From Pirellulales bacterium (lineage in GTDB: Bacteria > Planctomycetota > Planctomycetia > Pirellulales > DATAWG01): a stretch of DNA of 44,529 nucleotides. The DNA lies in contig DASZFO010000180.1 in assembly GCA_035939775.1 (NCBI GenBank), positions 1 to 44,529 of the forward strand, written 5' to 3'. A model generated the notes under the pieces. The model saw only the letters and a list, made by a program, of their open reading frames with translations, was not told where the DNA came from and made no database searches. Within the stretch, counting starts at the first letter, position 1. Each line of letters begins with the position of its first letter. This document shows positions 30,901 through 39,241 of the stretch, piece after piece. Both the position numbers and the translations under genes were made by a program.

Positions 30901-33415
30901 GCGCTCCGCCGCGCGAATGCTGCGCTTGGCCGACGTGCGCGACCAGGCGCAAAGCGCCAGCGCCAATCCGGCCGCGCCGCTGGCGGCGGCTTCGCTCTAC
31001 GACTTACTCGTCTGGCAGAATCAGCGATTGCAGGCTTCACTGGCCGACGCGCCGCCTGCCGACGTCGGCTATTTGGCCGACGCTGCGGCGTCGTATTCCG
31101 CGCAAGCCGATCGAATTCCCTTGCAGCCTGCCACTTCACCAGCAGCCCTGCCGCCGCTGGCCGTCAACGGTTCAACGGCGATCAACCTCACGACCGAGCC
31201 GGAGCAATTGGTCGAGTTGTCGCTCCATTCGAGTTCGGCCGAGCCGACCGACGTTTGGATCGTCTGCCGGTATTCACCCGAGCTGTTGGACGTTCTGGCC
31301 GTCGGCGCGTCGAACGTGTATCACGATCATCTGCTTCGTGCGACGACCAAGAATTCGACCGGCATGCCTTCGGACCAGGACACCGTGCGTCCGGACCGAT
31401 TGTCGCTGCCTGCCACGTTCCAAGTTCGCGCGGGGGGCACGGAGCCGCTGCGGCTCAAAGTGCGCTCGAAAGCCGGGGCGCGGCAAACGACGCGATTGAT
31501 CGTCCAAGCGATTTCAGCCGGCGCCTTCGTGCGGCACGAGACCGACGTCGCGCTACCCGCCCCGCAGACGATCGAGCTGGCCGTCGAGGGAGCGCCGGGC
31601 ACATGGACACAGTCCGACGCTCAGGTCTCGCTCTTTCCATTTCCCAATCGGAAGACCGGCTATCGTTTCAGCTTGATCAACAACGGGCTGACCGATCGTA
31701 GCGTCGACATCGAGTTCCTCGCTCTCGACGCTCGATCCTCGGTTTCGCCTCCGGCCGCCGGGCTGGCGGAGGAAGACGCCGCCCGAATGATGGCGCGGTT
31801 TGGCCCCATGCGCTCGGTTGCCGTGCTGACTAAAGTCTCGGTCCCCGCCGGTGCCAAGCCAGTTCCCCTTCCGTTCCCCGTGCCCGACGAAAAGAAAGCC
31901 GCCGAGCCGGCTAAGCCGCAAGCGAAACTCACTGCGACCGCGAGCGCGGCGCCAGCATCCAAGGCCGCCACTGCGGACGAGCCGCCCGCGCCGCCGCGGC
32001 CCGTGCTGGACCGCGGCTTCCTGGTCGTGGTGACCGATCGCGAGACGCAACTCAAGACGATCACTCGGATCGACATCGAGCCGCAGCGGCCCCGGCGCTA
32101 CGTTCGCCCGCAGGTGGGCTACAATCTCGATCGTGAGACGCTGCAAATTCGCGTCGTTCCGCAAGACAAGGCGCTCTTGCCGCCCGACGGCGTCCACGTC
32201 CATGCGGACATTGCGACACCGCTCCCTCCGGGAACACAAGCGCAGCTCGATGCGGACGTGAAGGCCCCCGATTACGTCGCCAATCTGTTCTGCGAGTTGC
32301 CGGCCGACGCCGCCAAGGTTGTCACCGTACGGCTCACGGTCGATGGCTACCCGCGGGCGTTCGTCTATCATGTGCCCTGCGGGATTCAATCGAGCGATCT
32401 GGCCGAGGAGACAGATCTGCGCGAGGTTCGCATCCTGTCGCCCGCGGCCGAGACAGCATATCGAGCGCCGATCGACAGCATTCCGGTCGATGCCGAGGTC
32501 GATGCGCCGCTCGGCGCGTTTCAGAATCCGGACGACGTTCTGGAAATCGGGATCGACGTGGATCGCGACCGCGACCTGCGCGGGGAGCCGAGCGTGCGGC
32601 TCGCGGCCGACCGACAAGTGAACATCTGGCTGGATCGCGCGGGGCCGGGCGGGCTCATTTCGCTCGACTCAAATGTCGGCGATTTCCATCTCACCGTGCC
32701 GACCCCCGCCTTGCGCAATGCGCGCGTGGACGTGCTCGGCCGGGTCTTTTCCGCGGGCAAGACGGGTTGGAGCGAGCCGGTCGAGATTCTGCTCGACGGC
32801 ACCCCGCCGCGGGTCGAGCGCGTCGAACTCCTGCCGACCCCGGTTGTGATCGGTCCCGATGTCGAGGCGTCGATCTGGGCAACCGACGACAATCTAAGCG
32901 GCGTGGTCAAAATCGAAGTGGGCTTCGACACCTCCGGCCATGGGAAGTTCGACGACACCGTCGAGCCGTTCGAGTTGACCCGTGACGCCACCGGCCGCTG
33001 GTTCGGCAAAATTCCCACCAAGCCGCTCGATCCAGGCACGCTGACGTTCCTGATCCGCGCGACCGACCGGGCCGGGAACGTCAGCGATTACACCAAGGTC
33101 AAAGCTCGTATCATCACCAAGGCCGAGGCCGACGCGGCTGCCGAAGCTCCGAACGCTCGGCTGCAAGGGACTGTCCTGTTCGGCAACGATCCGGTGCCGG
33201 CCGCCGAGATGACGATCTCCTCGGAAAAGGGACCGAAAATCTCCCCAATCACAACCGACGACCGCGGCAACTTCACGTTCGCAGGCCTCCCGCCGGGCAA
33301 ATACAAGCTGGCCGCGAAGGCGGTGCTCCACAACAAGACCCGCAAGATGGAGTTGGACGTCACGGTCGAATCCGCCTCGGCGAATCCGAGGCCGGTACGG
33401 GTGATTCTGAAATAG
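27926..33415 (+). CDS. Giant membrane-anchored protein: caspase-like domain without Cys, Ig-like and carboxypeptidase-regulatory C-terminus
   Basis: 1829 aa. One membrane segment (41-62) follows a basic cytoplasmic N-terminus, so most of the protein is extracytoplasmic. Residues about 68-290 look like a caspase (C14) fold: ALIVYVDGHG (141-150) gives the His, but the usual DxC is LDTGR (195-199), with Gly in place of Cys. A Lys/Pro/Ala-rich linker, a long helical region and beta-rich segments follow. An Ig-like part (VEASIWATDDNLSGVVKIEV) precedes a final carboxypeptidase-regulatory-like domain (LQGTVLFGNDPVPAAEMTIS, DDRGNFTFAGLPPGKYKLAA). The start at 27926 has AAGGATTGCA upstream. Function unknown; a scaffold or sensor role is a guess. 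Confidence 0.75.
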   Translation: MPDETGSARSVSEAPKVRRGRSVWRPGRQTGGWYRSRWVRRGLVTLLFVAMVATLIVLVFPPLYHPNAQLVFLTGADYHPLRAPPAAYALEDFGALESLDKVLDRHGAEPGPLLLGQMRSAGAMRTLSEDLSGSTPESAGALIVYVDGHGVSDNGTAYLLCRNYDPSNPVAGRYRLHDLLHQLSGSAAAVKLLILDTGRIEADPRMGMLINEFPRLLQQEVEQTGDQNLWVLTSNAILERSHVSPALERSVFGYFVALGLRGAADLNADKAIDVDELYRYVRANVSAWVRTATAGHETQTPLLLWGGGSNLNPPHSLPVLLPVSMPAGGRPGLKLPAASAKFPEVGGGIASPYTNRATQDFVPVAAKSQKKVPGLKQTRKAAKTNAKVSRRIDASKEKQATESPKAGAPGPAKAEPSAPSNEKSGASAEGKSAGNENKEPGSSGDGQAAPDEKEGAGPDAADETAAKSSQGKPRAPSPPPTAGGLLAQAWQLRDDMESPGDEPRALDYAPQTWHEYQQWLLAEEQLYRAGDVSDPKEIAASLTKALARLAVVPTPPPLDKDQPPDLASRISALRPQLPDGVDAPWSLAMAQFFSQRSRAAMSPEAIDAARALDRFATDGTPAEFAAWIKKLGPALDGFSEARWARQLSKLQGLDWPVVQLALATRQLGEQVVIISPTTLPWIRERLEAADRLRLSGERRLTDAIGTDRQAIATRLFRQATDLYHESADDIAVVSGATQLRNDLMNRAPFYVAWREAAGWEPPAEAPKDADLVALFDRLSELDATLAAADPVQLEHVNKLAAELATLADRIESGSAEANVANLAGPAPGVGSGWRIELLLSTPLLSAESRERLLAVAADSEAKQAANYRPANVDSVFDPIPGATPARWQAIVERAETEMALARLAAGRGPDASRLLDPLQDAAAELKAAEQRRAESGQSAAIELDEPLWLACRKFGGALQDFYHNLPGQVETLVAQQSDLTDAGKRPARISALRSAARMLRLADVRDQAQSASANPAAPLAAASLYDLLVWQNQRLQASLADAPPADVGYLADAAASYSAQADRIPLQPATSPAALPPLAVNGSTAINLTTEPEQLVELSLHSSSAEPTDVWIVCRYSPELLDVLAVGASNVYHDHLLRATTKNSTGMPSDQDTVRPDRLSLPATFQVRAGGTEPLRLKVRSKAGARQTTRLIVQAISAGAFVRHETDVALPAPQTIELAVEGAPGTWTQSDAQVSLFPFPNRKTGYRFSLINNGLTDRSVDIEFLALDARSSVSPPAAGLAEEDAARMMARFGPMRSVAVLTKVSVPAGAKPVPLPFPVPDEKKAAEPAKPQAKLTATASAAPASKAATADEPPAPPRPVLDRGFLVVVTDRETQLKTITRIDIEPQRPRRYVRPQVGYNLDRETLQIRVVPQDKALLPPDGVHVHADIATPLPPGTQAQLDADVKAPDYVANLFCELPADAAKVVTVRLTVDGYPRAFVYHVPCGIQSSDLAEETDLREVRILSPAAETAYRAPIDSIPVDAEVDAPLGAFQNPDDVLEIGIDVDRDRDLRGEPSVRLAADRQVNIWLDRAGPGGLISLDSNVGDFHLTVPTPALRNARVDVLGRVFSAGKTGWSEPVEILLDGTPPRVERVELLPTPVVIGPDVEASIWATDDNLSGVVKIEVGFDTSGHGKFDDTVEPFELTRDATGRWFGKIPTKPLDPGTLTFLIRATDRAGNVSDYTKVKARIITKAEADAAAEAPNARLQGTVLFGNDPVPAAEMTISSEKGPKISPITTDDRGNFTFAGLPPGKYKLAAKAVLHNKTRKMELDVTVESASANPRPVRVILK

Positions 33416-33488
33416 AAAGTAGAATGTCCCCATTTTCGGCCCCCGCCACGATCAGTCAACCCTGGCCGAGACTCTTGAAACCGGTTCA

Positions 33489-33552
33489 CGTACGTCAGGC
33501 TTTCCAGCCTGACACTTGCGACGGTTTGTCAGCCTGGAAAGGCTGGCTTACG
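33489..33552. repeat. Nested palindromic repeat (planctomycete REP-like)
   Basis: Two 25-nt arms (33489-33513 and 33528-33552) are imperfect reverse complements with 5 mismatches, and each arm is itself a hairpin. The left one is GTCAGGCT-TTCC-AGCCTGAC (33494-33513); the right one is built on AGCC-TGGAA-AGGCT. Either one large or two small stem-loops can form. It lies in the 294-bp gap between the giant gene and the toxin-antitoxin pair. Confidence 0.7.
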
Positions 33553-33709
33553 GCAAAAGGCATCACCAGCCGGCCGAGCAATTGATTGACGCAACTTCTT
33601 CCCGGCGATAGACGTCTTGTGACGCTATCGGTTCGTCTTGCTCCCACCGGGTAATTGCGGTCGGGTTTGTTCCGCCAACCAACCTTTCGGCGCAGAATCG
33701 GGGTGTCGC

Positions 33710-34009
33710 ATGACCTATCAAGGACACATTGAAGACGGCGTGGTCGTATTCAACCAACCGTTATCGCTTCCCGAAGGAACGGAGGTGTTGGTCGAAGTCG
33801 CGGCTCCGGCGCGCGGCCGCGCGACCGCCCCCGAGGACTTCTGGCGTGAAACGTCAATGGCGGAACTTATCAAAGAGCAGGGAGTTGCGCTCGCCCGACG
33901 CTTTGAGGACGTGCTGGGGCAAGGCACGACGCTGTGGGACGACGATCGGCAGTTCGATGAGTTCATTCGCAACATCGGCGACCGCCGCCGCGAAGGAATG
34001 GCATCGTGA
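33710..34009 (+). CDS. Antitoxin-like protein (DUF104/AF2212-type N-terminus)
   Basis: A 99-aa protein beginning MTYQGHIEDGVVVFNQPLSL followed by PEGTEVLVEV. This is the small beta pattern of DUF104-like antitoxins, in which a short strand pair with a G-x-V-x-F turn binds DNA or the toxin. The C-terminal half is helical. Its TGA overlaps the GTG of the PIN-toxin gene, the tight coupling typical of toxin-antitoxin pairs. Confidence 0.7.
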   Translation: MTYQGHIEDGVVVFNQPLSLPEGTEVLVEVAAPARGRATAPEDFWRETSMAELIKEQGVALARRFEDVLGQGTTLWDDDRQFDEFIRNIGDRRREGMAS

Positions 34010-34404
34010 GCACGATCGTTCTCGACACCAACATCGTGTCGTATTTGATGAAGGGGCACGCGCTCGCCGAACGGTACCGGTCGCACTTGGACGGCAAAAC
34101 ACTGGCCGTTTCGTTTATGGCTGTCGCGGAATTGTATGAAGGAGCATGCCGTGCCGATTGGGGTCCGCGACGGTTGGCGCGCTTTGACAATGTTCTGCGC
34201 AGCTACGTGGTCATTCCCGCTTCGCCGAAAACCTGTAAACGTTGGGGGCTGGTCCGCGCGGAGCGTCGAAGTCAACCGATTTCGTGCGAGGACGCGTGGA
34301 TTGCGGCCGTTGCCCTCGTCCATCAATGCCCGCTTGCGACTCACAACGCCGCCGACTTCGCCAACATCACTGGCCGCGAGATCATTACAGAAGCGCGGGG
34401 CTAG
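34006..34404 (+). CDS. VapC-like PIN-domain toxin ribonuclease
   Basis: A 132-aa PIN-domain protein. The metal-binding acidic set is complete: D7 (VLDTN), E42 (AVAELYEG), D96 (CEDAWIAA) and D117 (NAADF). PIN toxins cut RNA, often tRNA or rRNA, when the antitoxin is lost. The start is a GTG overlapping the antitoxin stop by 4 nt. Length fits the family. A large stem with poly-A/T flanks (34421-34476) follows and would terminate the operon. Confidence 0.88.
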   Translation: MSTIVLDTNIVSYLMKGHALAERYRSHLDGKTLAVSFMAVAELYEGACRADWGPRRLARFDNVLRSYVVIPASPKTCKRWGLVRAERRSQPISCEDAWIAAVALVHQCPLATHNAADFANITGREIITEARG

Positions 34405-34420
34405 GCGTTCCGAAATCCGG

Positions 34421-34476
34421 AAAAAGGGGATCAGGACTGATCAGAACGGTTCATTGAATCGTTCTGACCCCTTTTT
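34421..34476. terminator. Bidirectional terminator-like palindrome
   Basis: AAAAAGGGG (34421-34429) and TCAGAACG (34441-34448) pair with CGTTCTGA (34460-34467) and CCCCTTTTT (34468-34476). An 11-nt segment bulges out on the left side. A and T runs at the two ends suit termination in both directions after the PIN toxin gene. Confidence 0.6.
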
Positions 34477-34716
34477 GCTTTCCAATATTCTTTTTGACAA
34501 TCGCTAGCAATCCGGCTATTCTGAGGGCGTGATGGCTGGCGGGCCGTCGCCAATCACATCTTTGCTCTTGCTCTCTGGCCGGCCAGCCTCACGGGTCCGA
34601 CGCGATTTACCTGCGGCGGAATCGGCAGTTTCCGTCGCCGTTTCGTAATAGGGTTCGCTAAGGTCGGGTCGAGATTGCCGATACTCTCGGCAACCCCGCT
34701 ACCCCTCACCCCCGAT

Positions 34717-34741
34717 CCCTCTCCCACAAATGGGAGAAGGG
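34717..34741. repeat. Short palindrome CCCTCTCCC ... GGGAGAAGGG
   Basis: CCCTCTCCC (34717-34725) pairs with GGGAGAAGG(G) (34732-34741) with a minor shift. It lies 27 bp before the start codon of the oxidoreductase gene. Similar palindromes are scattered in planctomycete genomes; regulation of the downstream gene is possible but unproven. The rest of the 34477-34716 gap shows no gene. Confidence 0.5.
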
Positions 34742-34768
34742 AGAATTTGGGATTACGGGAGCATAACG

Positions 34769-36802
34769 ATGGCTCAGGCCACTCTGGCTGATCAGAGCGC
34801 TCTGGCGCTCGGCACGGCCGCCCGCGACGGTTCCCCGGATGTCGCTCTTCACGGCGAAGGGCGCAAGTATCAATATCCCGGCATTCCCACGACGTGCGAC
34901 GGCGCCGAGGCGGTCGTACACGTGGAGATCAACGTCGCCCAGGGGGCCGGCGCGTTTCCGATTACCAGCTCGACCACGATGGGGGGCGGATTCAACGCGG
35001 CCGTGATGAATGGCTACCGCAATCTGTGGGGCGATTCGCTGGTGTTCGTCGAGCCGGAGAGCGAGCATTCGGCCGCTTCGTTCTGCGAAGGGTTCGCCGC
35101 CGCCGGAGGCCGCGTGACGAACTTCACTTCCGGCCAAGGCCTCGTCCTGATGAAGGAGGTGCTCTACACGATCAGCGGCAAGCGGTTGCCGGCGGTGATG
35201 AATATCGGCGCGCGAGCGCTCACCAGCCATTCGCTCAATGTCCATGCCGGTCACGACGACTTGATGAGTGTGGCCGATTGCGGCTGGGGGATGCTATTCG
35301 GCCGCAATGCCCAAGAGGCCGCCGATCTGTGCCTGATCTCGCGCCGCGCCGCGGAGGCCTCGAAGACGCCGTTCTTCAATGTGCAGGACGGCTTTCTGAC
35401 TACACACACCGTCGAGAAGGTGAATCTGCCCGAACTGGAGTTCATGAAGGAATTCATCGGCAGCCCGGCCGAGAAGCTAATCAATCTGCTTGATCCGGCC
35501 AATCCGATCATGTCGGGCGTGGTGCAGAATCAAGATTCGTATATGAAGGGGAAGATCGCTCAGCGCTGGTATTATGATCGGATTGGGCCGGCGCTCGTCG
35601 AGGCCTTCACGCTGTTCGCGGAAAAAACCGGCCGGCGATACGATTTCGTCGAGCCGTATCGCTGCGAAGACGCCGAGTATGTGATCGTCGGCATGGGCTG
35701 CTACATGGAAACGGCCCGGGCGGCCGTCGATCACCTTCGCGAAACGAAGGGGATCAAGTGCGGCTGCCTGACGGTCTGCTGCTTCCGGCCGTTCCCGGCG
35801 CCGCAAATCGTCGAAGCGCTCAGCCACTGCGCGGCGTTCGCTGTGCTCGAGCGTATGGACGACCCACTCTCGACCACCGGCAATCATCTCACCCGCGAGA
35901 TCAAGGCCGCCTTCTGTGACGCGATTACTGGGCAGAACGGCCACGAGCCGATCCTCCGCGTGCCGAAGATTTATCACGGCTCGGCCGGCCTGGGGAGCCG
36001 CGACGTGCGCCCCGGCGATCTGTTCGCCGTCGTCGAGAACATGATCGAAGACGGGCCGGATTATTTCTGCCTCGGAATCGATCATCCGCTCGCGCTCAAG
36101 GTGGCGGAAGATCCCGATCTCCGCGAGCCGGGTTCATTCTCGATGCGCGGGCACTCGGTCGGCGGCTTCGGCTCCGTGACGACGAACAAGGTGATCGCCA
36201 CGATCGCCGGCGACGTGTTCGGCAGAGACGTGCAAGCCTATCCGAAATACGGCTCGGAGAAGAAGGGACTGCCGACGACGTACTATCTCACGATCTCCGA
36301 TCATCACGTGCGGTTGCATAGCGAGTTGGAGCACGTCGAGCTGGTCGTACTGAACGACACGACGGCCCTGTTCAGCGGCAATCCGCTGGCGGGCTTGGTC
36401 CCCGGCGGGGCGATCGTATTGCAATCCTCGCATGCGACGCCCGAAGATGTTTGGAGCCGCGTCCCCGAGCGGCATCGGAGATTCATCCGCGAGAACCGCA
36501 TCCGTGTGTTCTATGCCGACATGGTGCAGATCGCCCGCGAGGTCGCTTCCGTAGCCGACTTGCAGATGCGCATGCAGGGAATCGTGCTCCTCGGGGCGTT
36601 CCTGAAGCTGACACCCTACGGCCGGCAAAGCGGCATGAACGACGAGCAAATCTACGCGGGGGTCGAGAAAGCGCTGCGCAAGTATTTCGGCAAGCGCGGC
36701 GACCGCGTCGTGCAAGACAACATGAAATGCGTCAAACGTGGTTACAGCGAACTGGGCGAAGTTCCTGAGTCTTTGATCCATGCCGCCGTCGCGGCAGGTT
36801 AG
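34769..36802 (+). CDS. Pyruvate:ferredoxin oxidoreductase, alpha-gamma part
   Basis: A 677-aa subunit of a 2-oxoacid:ferredoxin oxidoreductase, which oxidises pyruvate (or another 2-oxoacid) with CoA to acyl-CoA, CO2 and reduced ferredoxin. Domain I (pyrimidine-binding, alpha) is seen in ITSSTTMGGGFNAAVMNGYR and VMNIGARALTSHSLNVHAGH. Domain II follows with YVIVGMGCYMETARAAVDHL and CCFRPFPAPQIVEAL. The gamma domain follows with MRGHSVGGFGSVTTNKVIAT. The first ATG (34730) overlaps a palindrome, so 34769 (MAQATLADQ) is preferred. The partner delta-beta subunit gene follows after 14 bp. Confidence 0.92.
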   Translation: MAQATLADQSALALGTAARDGSPDVALHGEGRKYQYPGIPTTCDGAEAVVHVEINVAQGAGAFPITSSTTMGGGFNAAVMNGYRNLWGDSLVFVEPESEHSAASFCEGFAAAGGRVTNFTSGQGLVLMKEVLYTISGKRLPAVMNIGARALTSHSLNVHAGHDDLMSVADCGWGMLFGRNAQEAADLCLISRRAAEASKTPFFNVQDGFLTTHTVEKVNLPELEFMKEFIGSPAEKLINLLDPANPIMSGVVQNQDSYMKGKIAQRWYYDRIGPALVEAFTLFAEKTGRRYDFVEPYRCEDAEYVIVGMGCYMETARAAVDHLRETKGIKCGCLTVCCFRPFPAPQIVEALSHCAAFAVLERMDDPLSTTGNHLTREIKAAFCDAITGQNGHEPILRVPKIYHGSAGLGSRDVRPGDLFAVVENMIEDGPDYFCLGIDHPLALKVAEDPDLREPGSFSMRGHSVGGFGSVTTNKVIATIAGDVFGRDVQAYPKYGSEKKGLPTTYYLTISDHHVRLHSELEHVELVVLNDTTALFSGNPLAGLVPGGAIVLQSSHATPEDVWSRVPERHRRFIRENRIRVFYADMVQIAREVASVADLQMRMQGIVLLGAFLKLTPYGRQSGMNDEQIYAGVEKALRKYFGKRGDRVVQDNMKCVKRGYSELGEVPESLIHAAVAAG

Positions 36803-36816
36803 GAGAATAAATCGCT

Positions 36817-38769
36817 ATGAGCACCGTGACCAAGCCTTCGTCGATGAACGAGGCCAACGAGCGCGATCCCTTCAATAACAGCAGCTACGGCACGCTCATC
36901 GATGCGCCCTACAAGGACGTCCGGCTGCCGATTCTCGACGTTCATGATTTCAACGACCGGATCATTCGCGGCTACGAGGAAGGGACCGCCGAATGCGGCC
37001 TGCCCGCCGATCTGTCGGTCGCTCGATCGCTGATCCCCGCGGGAACCGCCACACTCCGCGATTTCAGCTACATCGCTCCCGATATCCCCGAGTATTTGCC
37101 GAACAACTGCACCGGCTGCATGGATTGCGTGACGCTCTGCCCCGATACGGCGATCCTCGGCAAGGTGCTCAGCGAAAGCGATTTCGAGACGCGGGTTGGC
37201 GAGATTCCCGATCCGGCCGATCGTGAGCTGTTTCGCAAGCAATGGTCGAAGACCCGCAAGTATTACGAAGGGCCGGCCAAGAAATCGGGCGAAGGGGGCA
37301 TGTTCATGATCATCATCGACCCCAGCAAGTGCAAAGGGTGCGCGGAATGCGTCACCGTTTGCGACGACAACGCGCTGGCGATGATCCCCAAGACCGAGCA
37401 GGTGATGACCGACGTCCGCAAGAGCCACCGGCTATTCAAGCAAATCGGCCCGTCGGACAAGCGCTACGTCAGCGACAATCTGCTGATCGACATGATGCTC
37501 AAGGAGCAGACGCACATTTACACCGGCGGGGCGGGGAGCTGCGCCGGCTGCGGTGAGGGGACCGCGCTGCGGATGATGTGCGCCGCGACCGGAGCGAAGT
37601 ATGGCGATCAATGGGGCATCATCGCCGCCACCGGCTGTAACACGGTTTACACCTCGACCTATCCCTACAATCCGTATCTCGTGCCCTGGACCAACTCGCT
37701 CTTCGAGAATGCCCCGGCGATGGCGATGGGCGTTCGCAGCCGCTGGGACCAGATGGGCTGGCAGGACCGGCCGCTCTGGTGCCTGGGGGGCGATGGGGCG
37801 ATGTTCGACATCGGCTTTCAGTCCCTTTCGCGGCTGTTCGCCTCCGGGATGAATGTCAAGGTGTTCGTGCTCGACACGCAGGTCTATTCAAACACCGGCG
37901 GACAGGCCTCGACCGCCAGCTACACCGGCCAGAACACCAAGATGAGCGTTCATGGATCGAAGACCGCAGGCAAGCAGGAGCGGCGGAAGGAGATCGCTCA
38001 GATCGCGATGATGCACCCTCGGACGTTCGTCGCCCAGACGACCTGCGCTCACGTCAACCATTTCTATCGCTCGGTGCTCGACGCCCTCGAGTTCGACGGC
38101 CCCGCACTTGTCTGTTGCTATACCACGTGCCAGCCGGAACATGGCGTGGCAGACAATATGGCCACCGATCAGGCGAGGCTGGCGGTCGATACGCGGGCAT
38201 TTCCGTTGTTGATCTACGATCCCCGCAAGGGAGACACGATCCGCGAGCGGCTCTCGCTGCAAGGTAATCCGGCGGTGAACGAGGATTGGTGGACAAACCC
38301 GAAGACAGGACAAACGGTCGATTTCGTCGACTTTGCCCGTAGCGAAGGGCGGTTTGCCAAGCACTTCGACAAGGAAGGAAACCCCAGCCCGACGTTGCTG
38401 CGCGGCAAGGAAGACCGGCTCGAAAATTGGTGGCTGCTGCAGGAATTGGCTGGGGTTCGCGGCGCGTCGAAAGCCGCCGCGAAGACGGCGGCTGCGGCCA
38501 GGCCAGCGACGACGAAACCCTCCGCCGCCAATGGCGCGAGCAAAGCGCCGATCGGCGGCAACGGGAACGGCCAGCACGCGGCGGCAGCACCGAAGGTCAA
38601 TTTCAAGATCGGTTCGCGCATCAAGTACAACGACGGCTCGGCCTGGATCGCCGGGATCGTCGAGTCGGTTGAGCCGGCCGTGCTCGTTCTAGATGACGAA
38701 AGCGTCATTCGCACGAATCTCGAGGTGCTTCTGGCCGGAGCAGCCGAAGGATTGATCGTAGGAGGGTAG
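36817..38769 (+). CDS. Pyruvate:ferredoxin oxidoreductase, ferredoxin-beta (TPP) part
   Basis: A 650-aa partner of the preceding gene. Two 4Fe-4S motifs: C98, C101, C104, C108 (CTGCMDCVTLCPD) and C172, C175, C178, C182 (CKGCAECVTVC). The beta domain carries C242, C245 (SCAGCGEG) and C274 (TGCNT), which with a later Cys would bind the proximal cluster. The TPP/Mg site is GDGAMFDIGFQSL (325-337) with the Asn of QVYSNTGGQ (N359). After residue about 545 there is an Ala/Lys-rich linker and an extra beta domain (FKIGSRIKYNDGSAWIAGIV to the end) that standard enzymes lack. In many bacteria all parts form a single 1150-1200-aa chain; here they are two genes. Confidence 0.92.
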   Translation: MSTVTKPSSMNEANERDPFNNSSYGTLIDAPYKDVRLPILDVHDFNDRIIRGYEEGTAECGLPADLSVARSLIPAGTATLRDFSYIAPDIPEYLPNNCTGCMDCVTLCPDTAILGKVLSESDFETRVGEIPDPADRELFRKQWSKTRKYYEGPAKKSGEGGMFMIIIDPSKCKGCAECVTVCDDNALAMIPKTEQVMTDVRKSHRLFKQIGPSDKRYVSDNLLIDMMLKEQTHIYTGGAGSCAGCGEGTALRMMCAATGAKYGDQWGIIAATGCNTVYTSTYPYNPYLVPWTNSLFENAPAMAMGVRSRWDQMGWQDRPLWCLGGDGAMFDIGFQSLSRLFASGMNVKVFVLDTQVYSNTGGQASTASYTGQNTKMSVHGSKTAGKQERRKEIAQIAMMHPRTFVAQTTCAHVNHFYRSVLDALEFDGPALVCCYTTCQPEHGVADNMATDQARLAVDTRAFPLLIYDPRKGDTIRERLSLQGNPAVNEDWWTNPKTGQTVDFVDFARSEGRFAKHFDKEGNPSPTLLRGKEDRLENWWLLQELAGVRGASKAAAKTAAAARPATTKPSAANGASKAPIGGNGNGQHAAAAPKVNFKIGSRIKYNDGSAWIAGIVESVEPAVLVLDDESVIRTNLEVLLAGAAEGLIVGG

Positions 38770-38771
38770 CA

Positions 38772-38788
38772 GGCACACTCCGTGTGCC
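38772..38788. repeat. GGCACAC-TCC-GTGTGCC palindrome
   Basis: A perfect 7-bp stem with a 3-nt loop lies three bases after the stop of the oxidoreductase beta gene. It has no T run, so it may be a processing or stabilising hairpin or a member of a planctomycete palindromic repeat family. Confidence 0.6.
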
Positions 38789-38950
38789 GTCCGCCGTTTC
38801 CGATTCTCCGGTCTTCCGGTGAACGCACGGCATGACTGGTTCCGCGCAGGGTGGAGGCATGTTTTGAGCACATTGCGTCCGTGAGTTCCTCGGCATGGCC
38901 TGGGAACGAAGACACCACTAGCCCACAGCGGCGTCTAAGGAGTGATTCTC

Positions 38951-39241
38951 ATGCACGAGTTCCAGGGTGATTTACTGATCGGTGGAATGCGGCTTAGGCA
39001 AGTTCATGGCGAGCTGGAAGAGGAGCAGCACAAGCGCGGCTCCAAGGAATGGAAGCTCTCGGGACACCTCCATTTGTCCCCGGAGCAGTTGCAGTTAATC
39101 GAGGTAAATCGCGAGTATCGCATCCAGCTCGACGACGGCCGAGCGGCCCAGATCGTGATCTCGCACCTGGAATCCGAAAACGGCGACGAATTGCTCGCCG
39201 ACTTCAAGCCCTCCCACCCGCGCAAGCAGCGGGCGAAGTAG
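38951..39241 (+). CDS. Small hypothetical protein (96 aa)
   Basis: AAGGAG lies upstream of ATG 38951 (MHEFQGDLLIGGMRLRQVHG). The protein is mostly beta, with regular strands (WKLSGHLHLSPEQLQLIEVN, then EYRIQLDDGRAAQIVISHLE), a short acidic stretch and a basic tail. It could be a small scaffold or PilZ-like domain, but no family is certain. It stands alone. Confidence 0.55.
   Translation: MHEFQGDLLIGGMRLRQVHGELEEEQHKRGSKEWKLSGHLHLSPEQLQLIEVNREYRIQLDDGRAAQIVISHLESENGDELLADFKPSHPRKQRAK

Noticed and set aside
31553-32617. 354-residue minus-strand frame in the giant gene
   Set aside because: It is an antisense shadow inside a continuous 1829-codon gene with a signal anchor and recognisable C-terminal domains.
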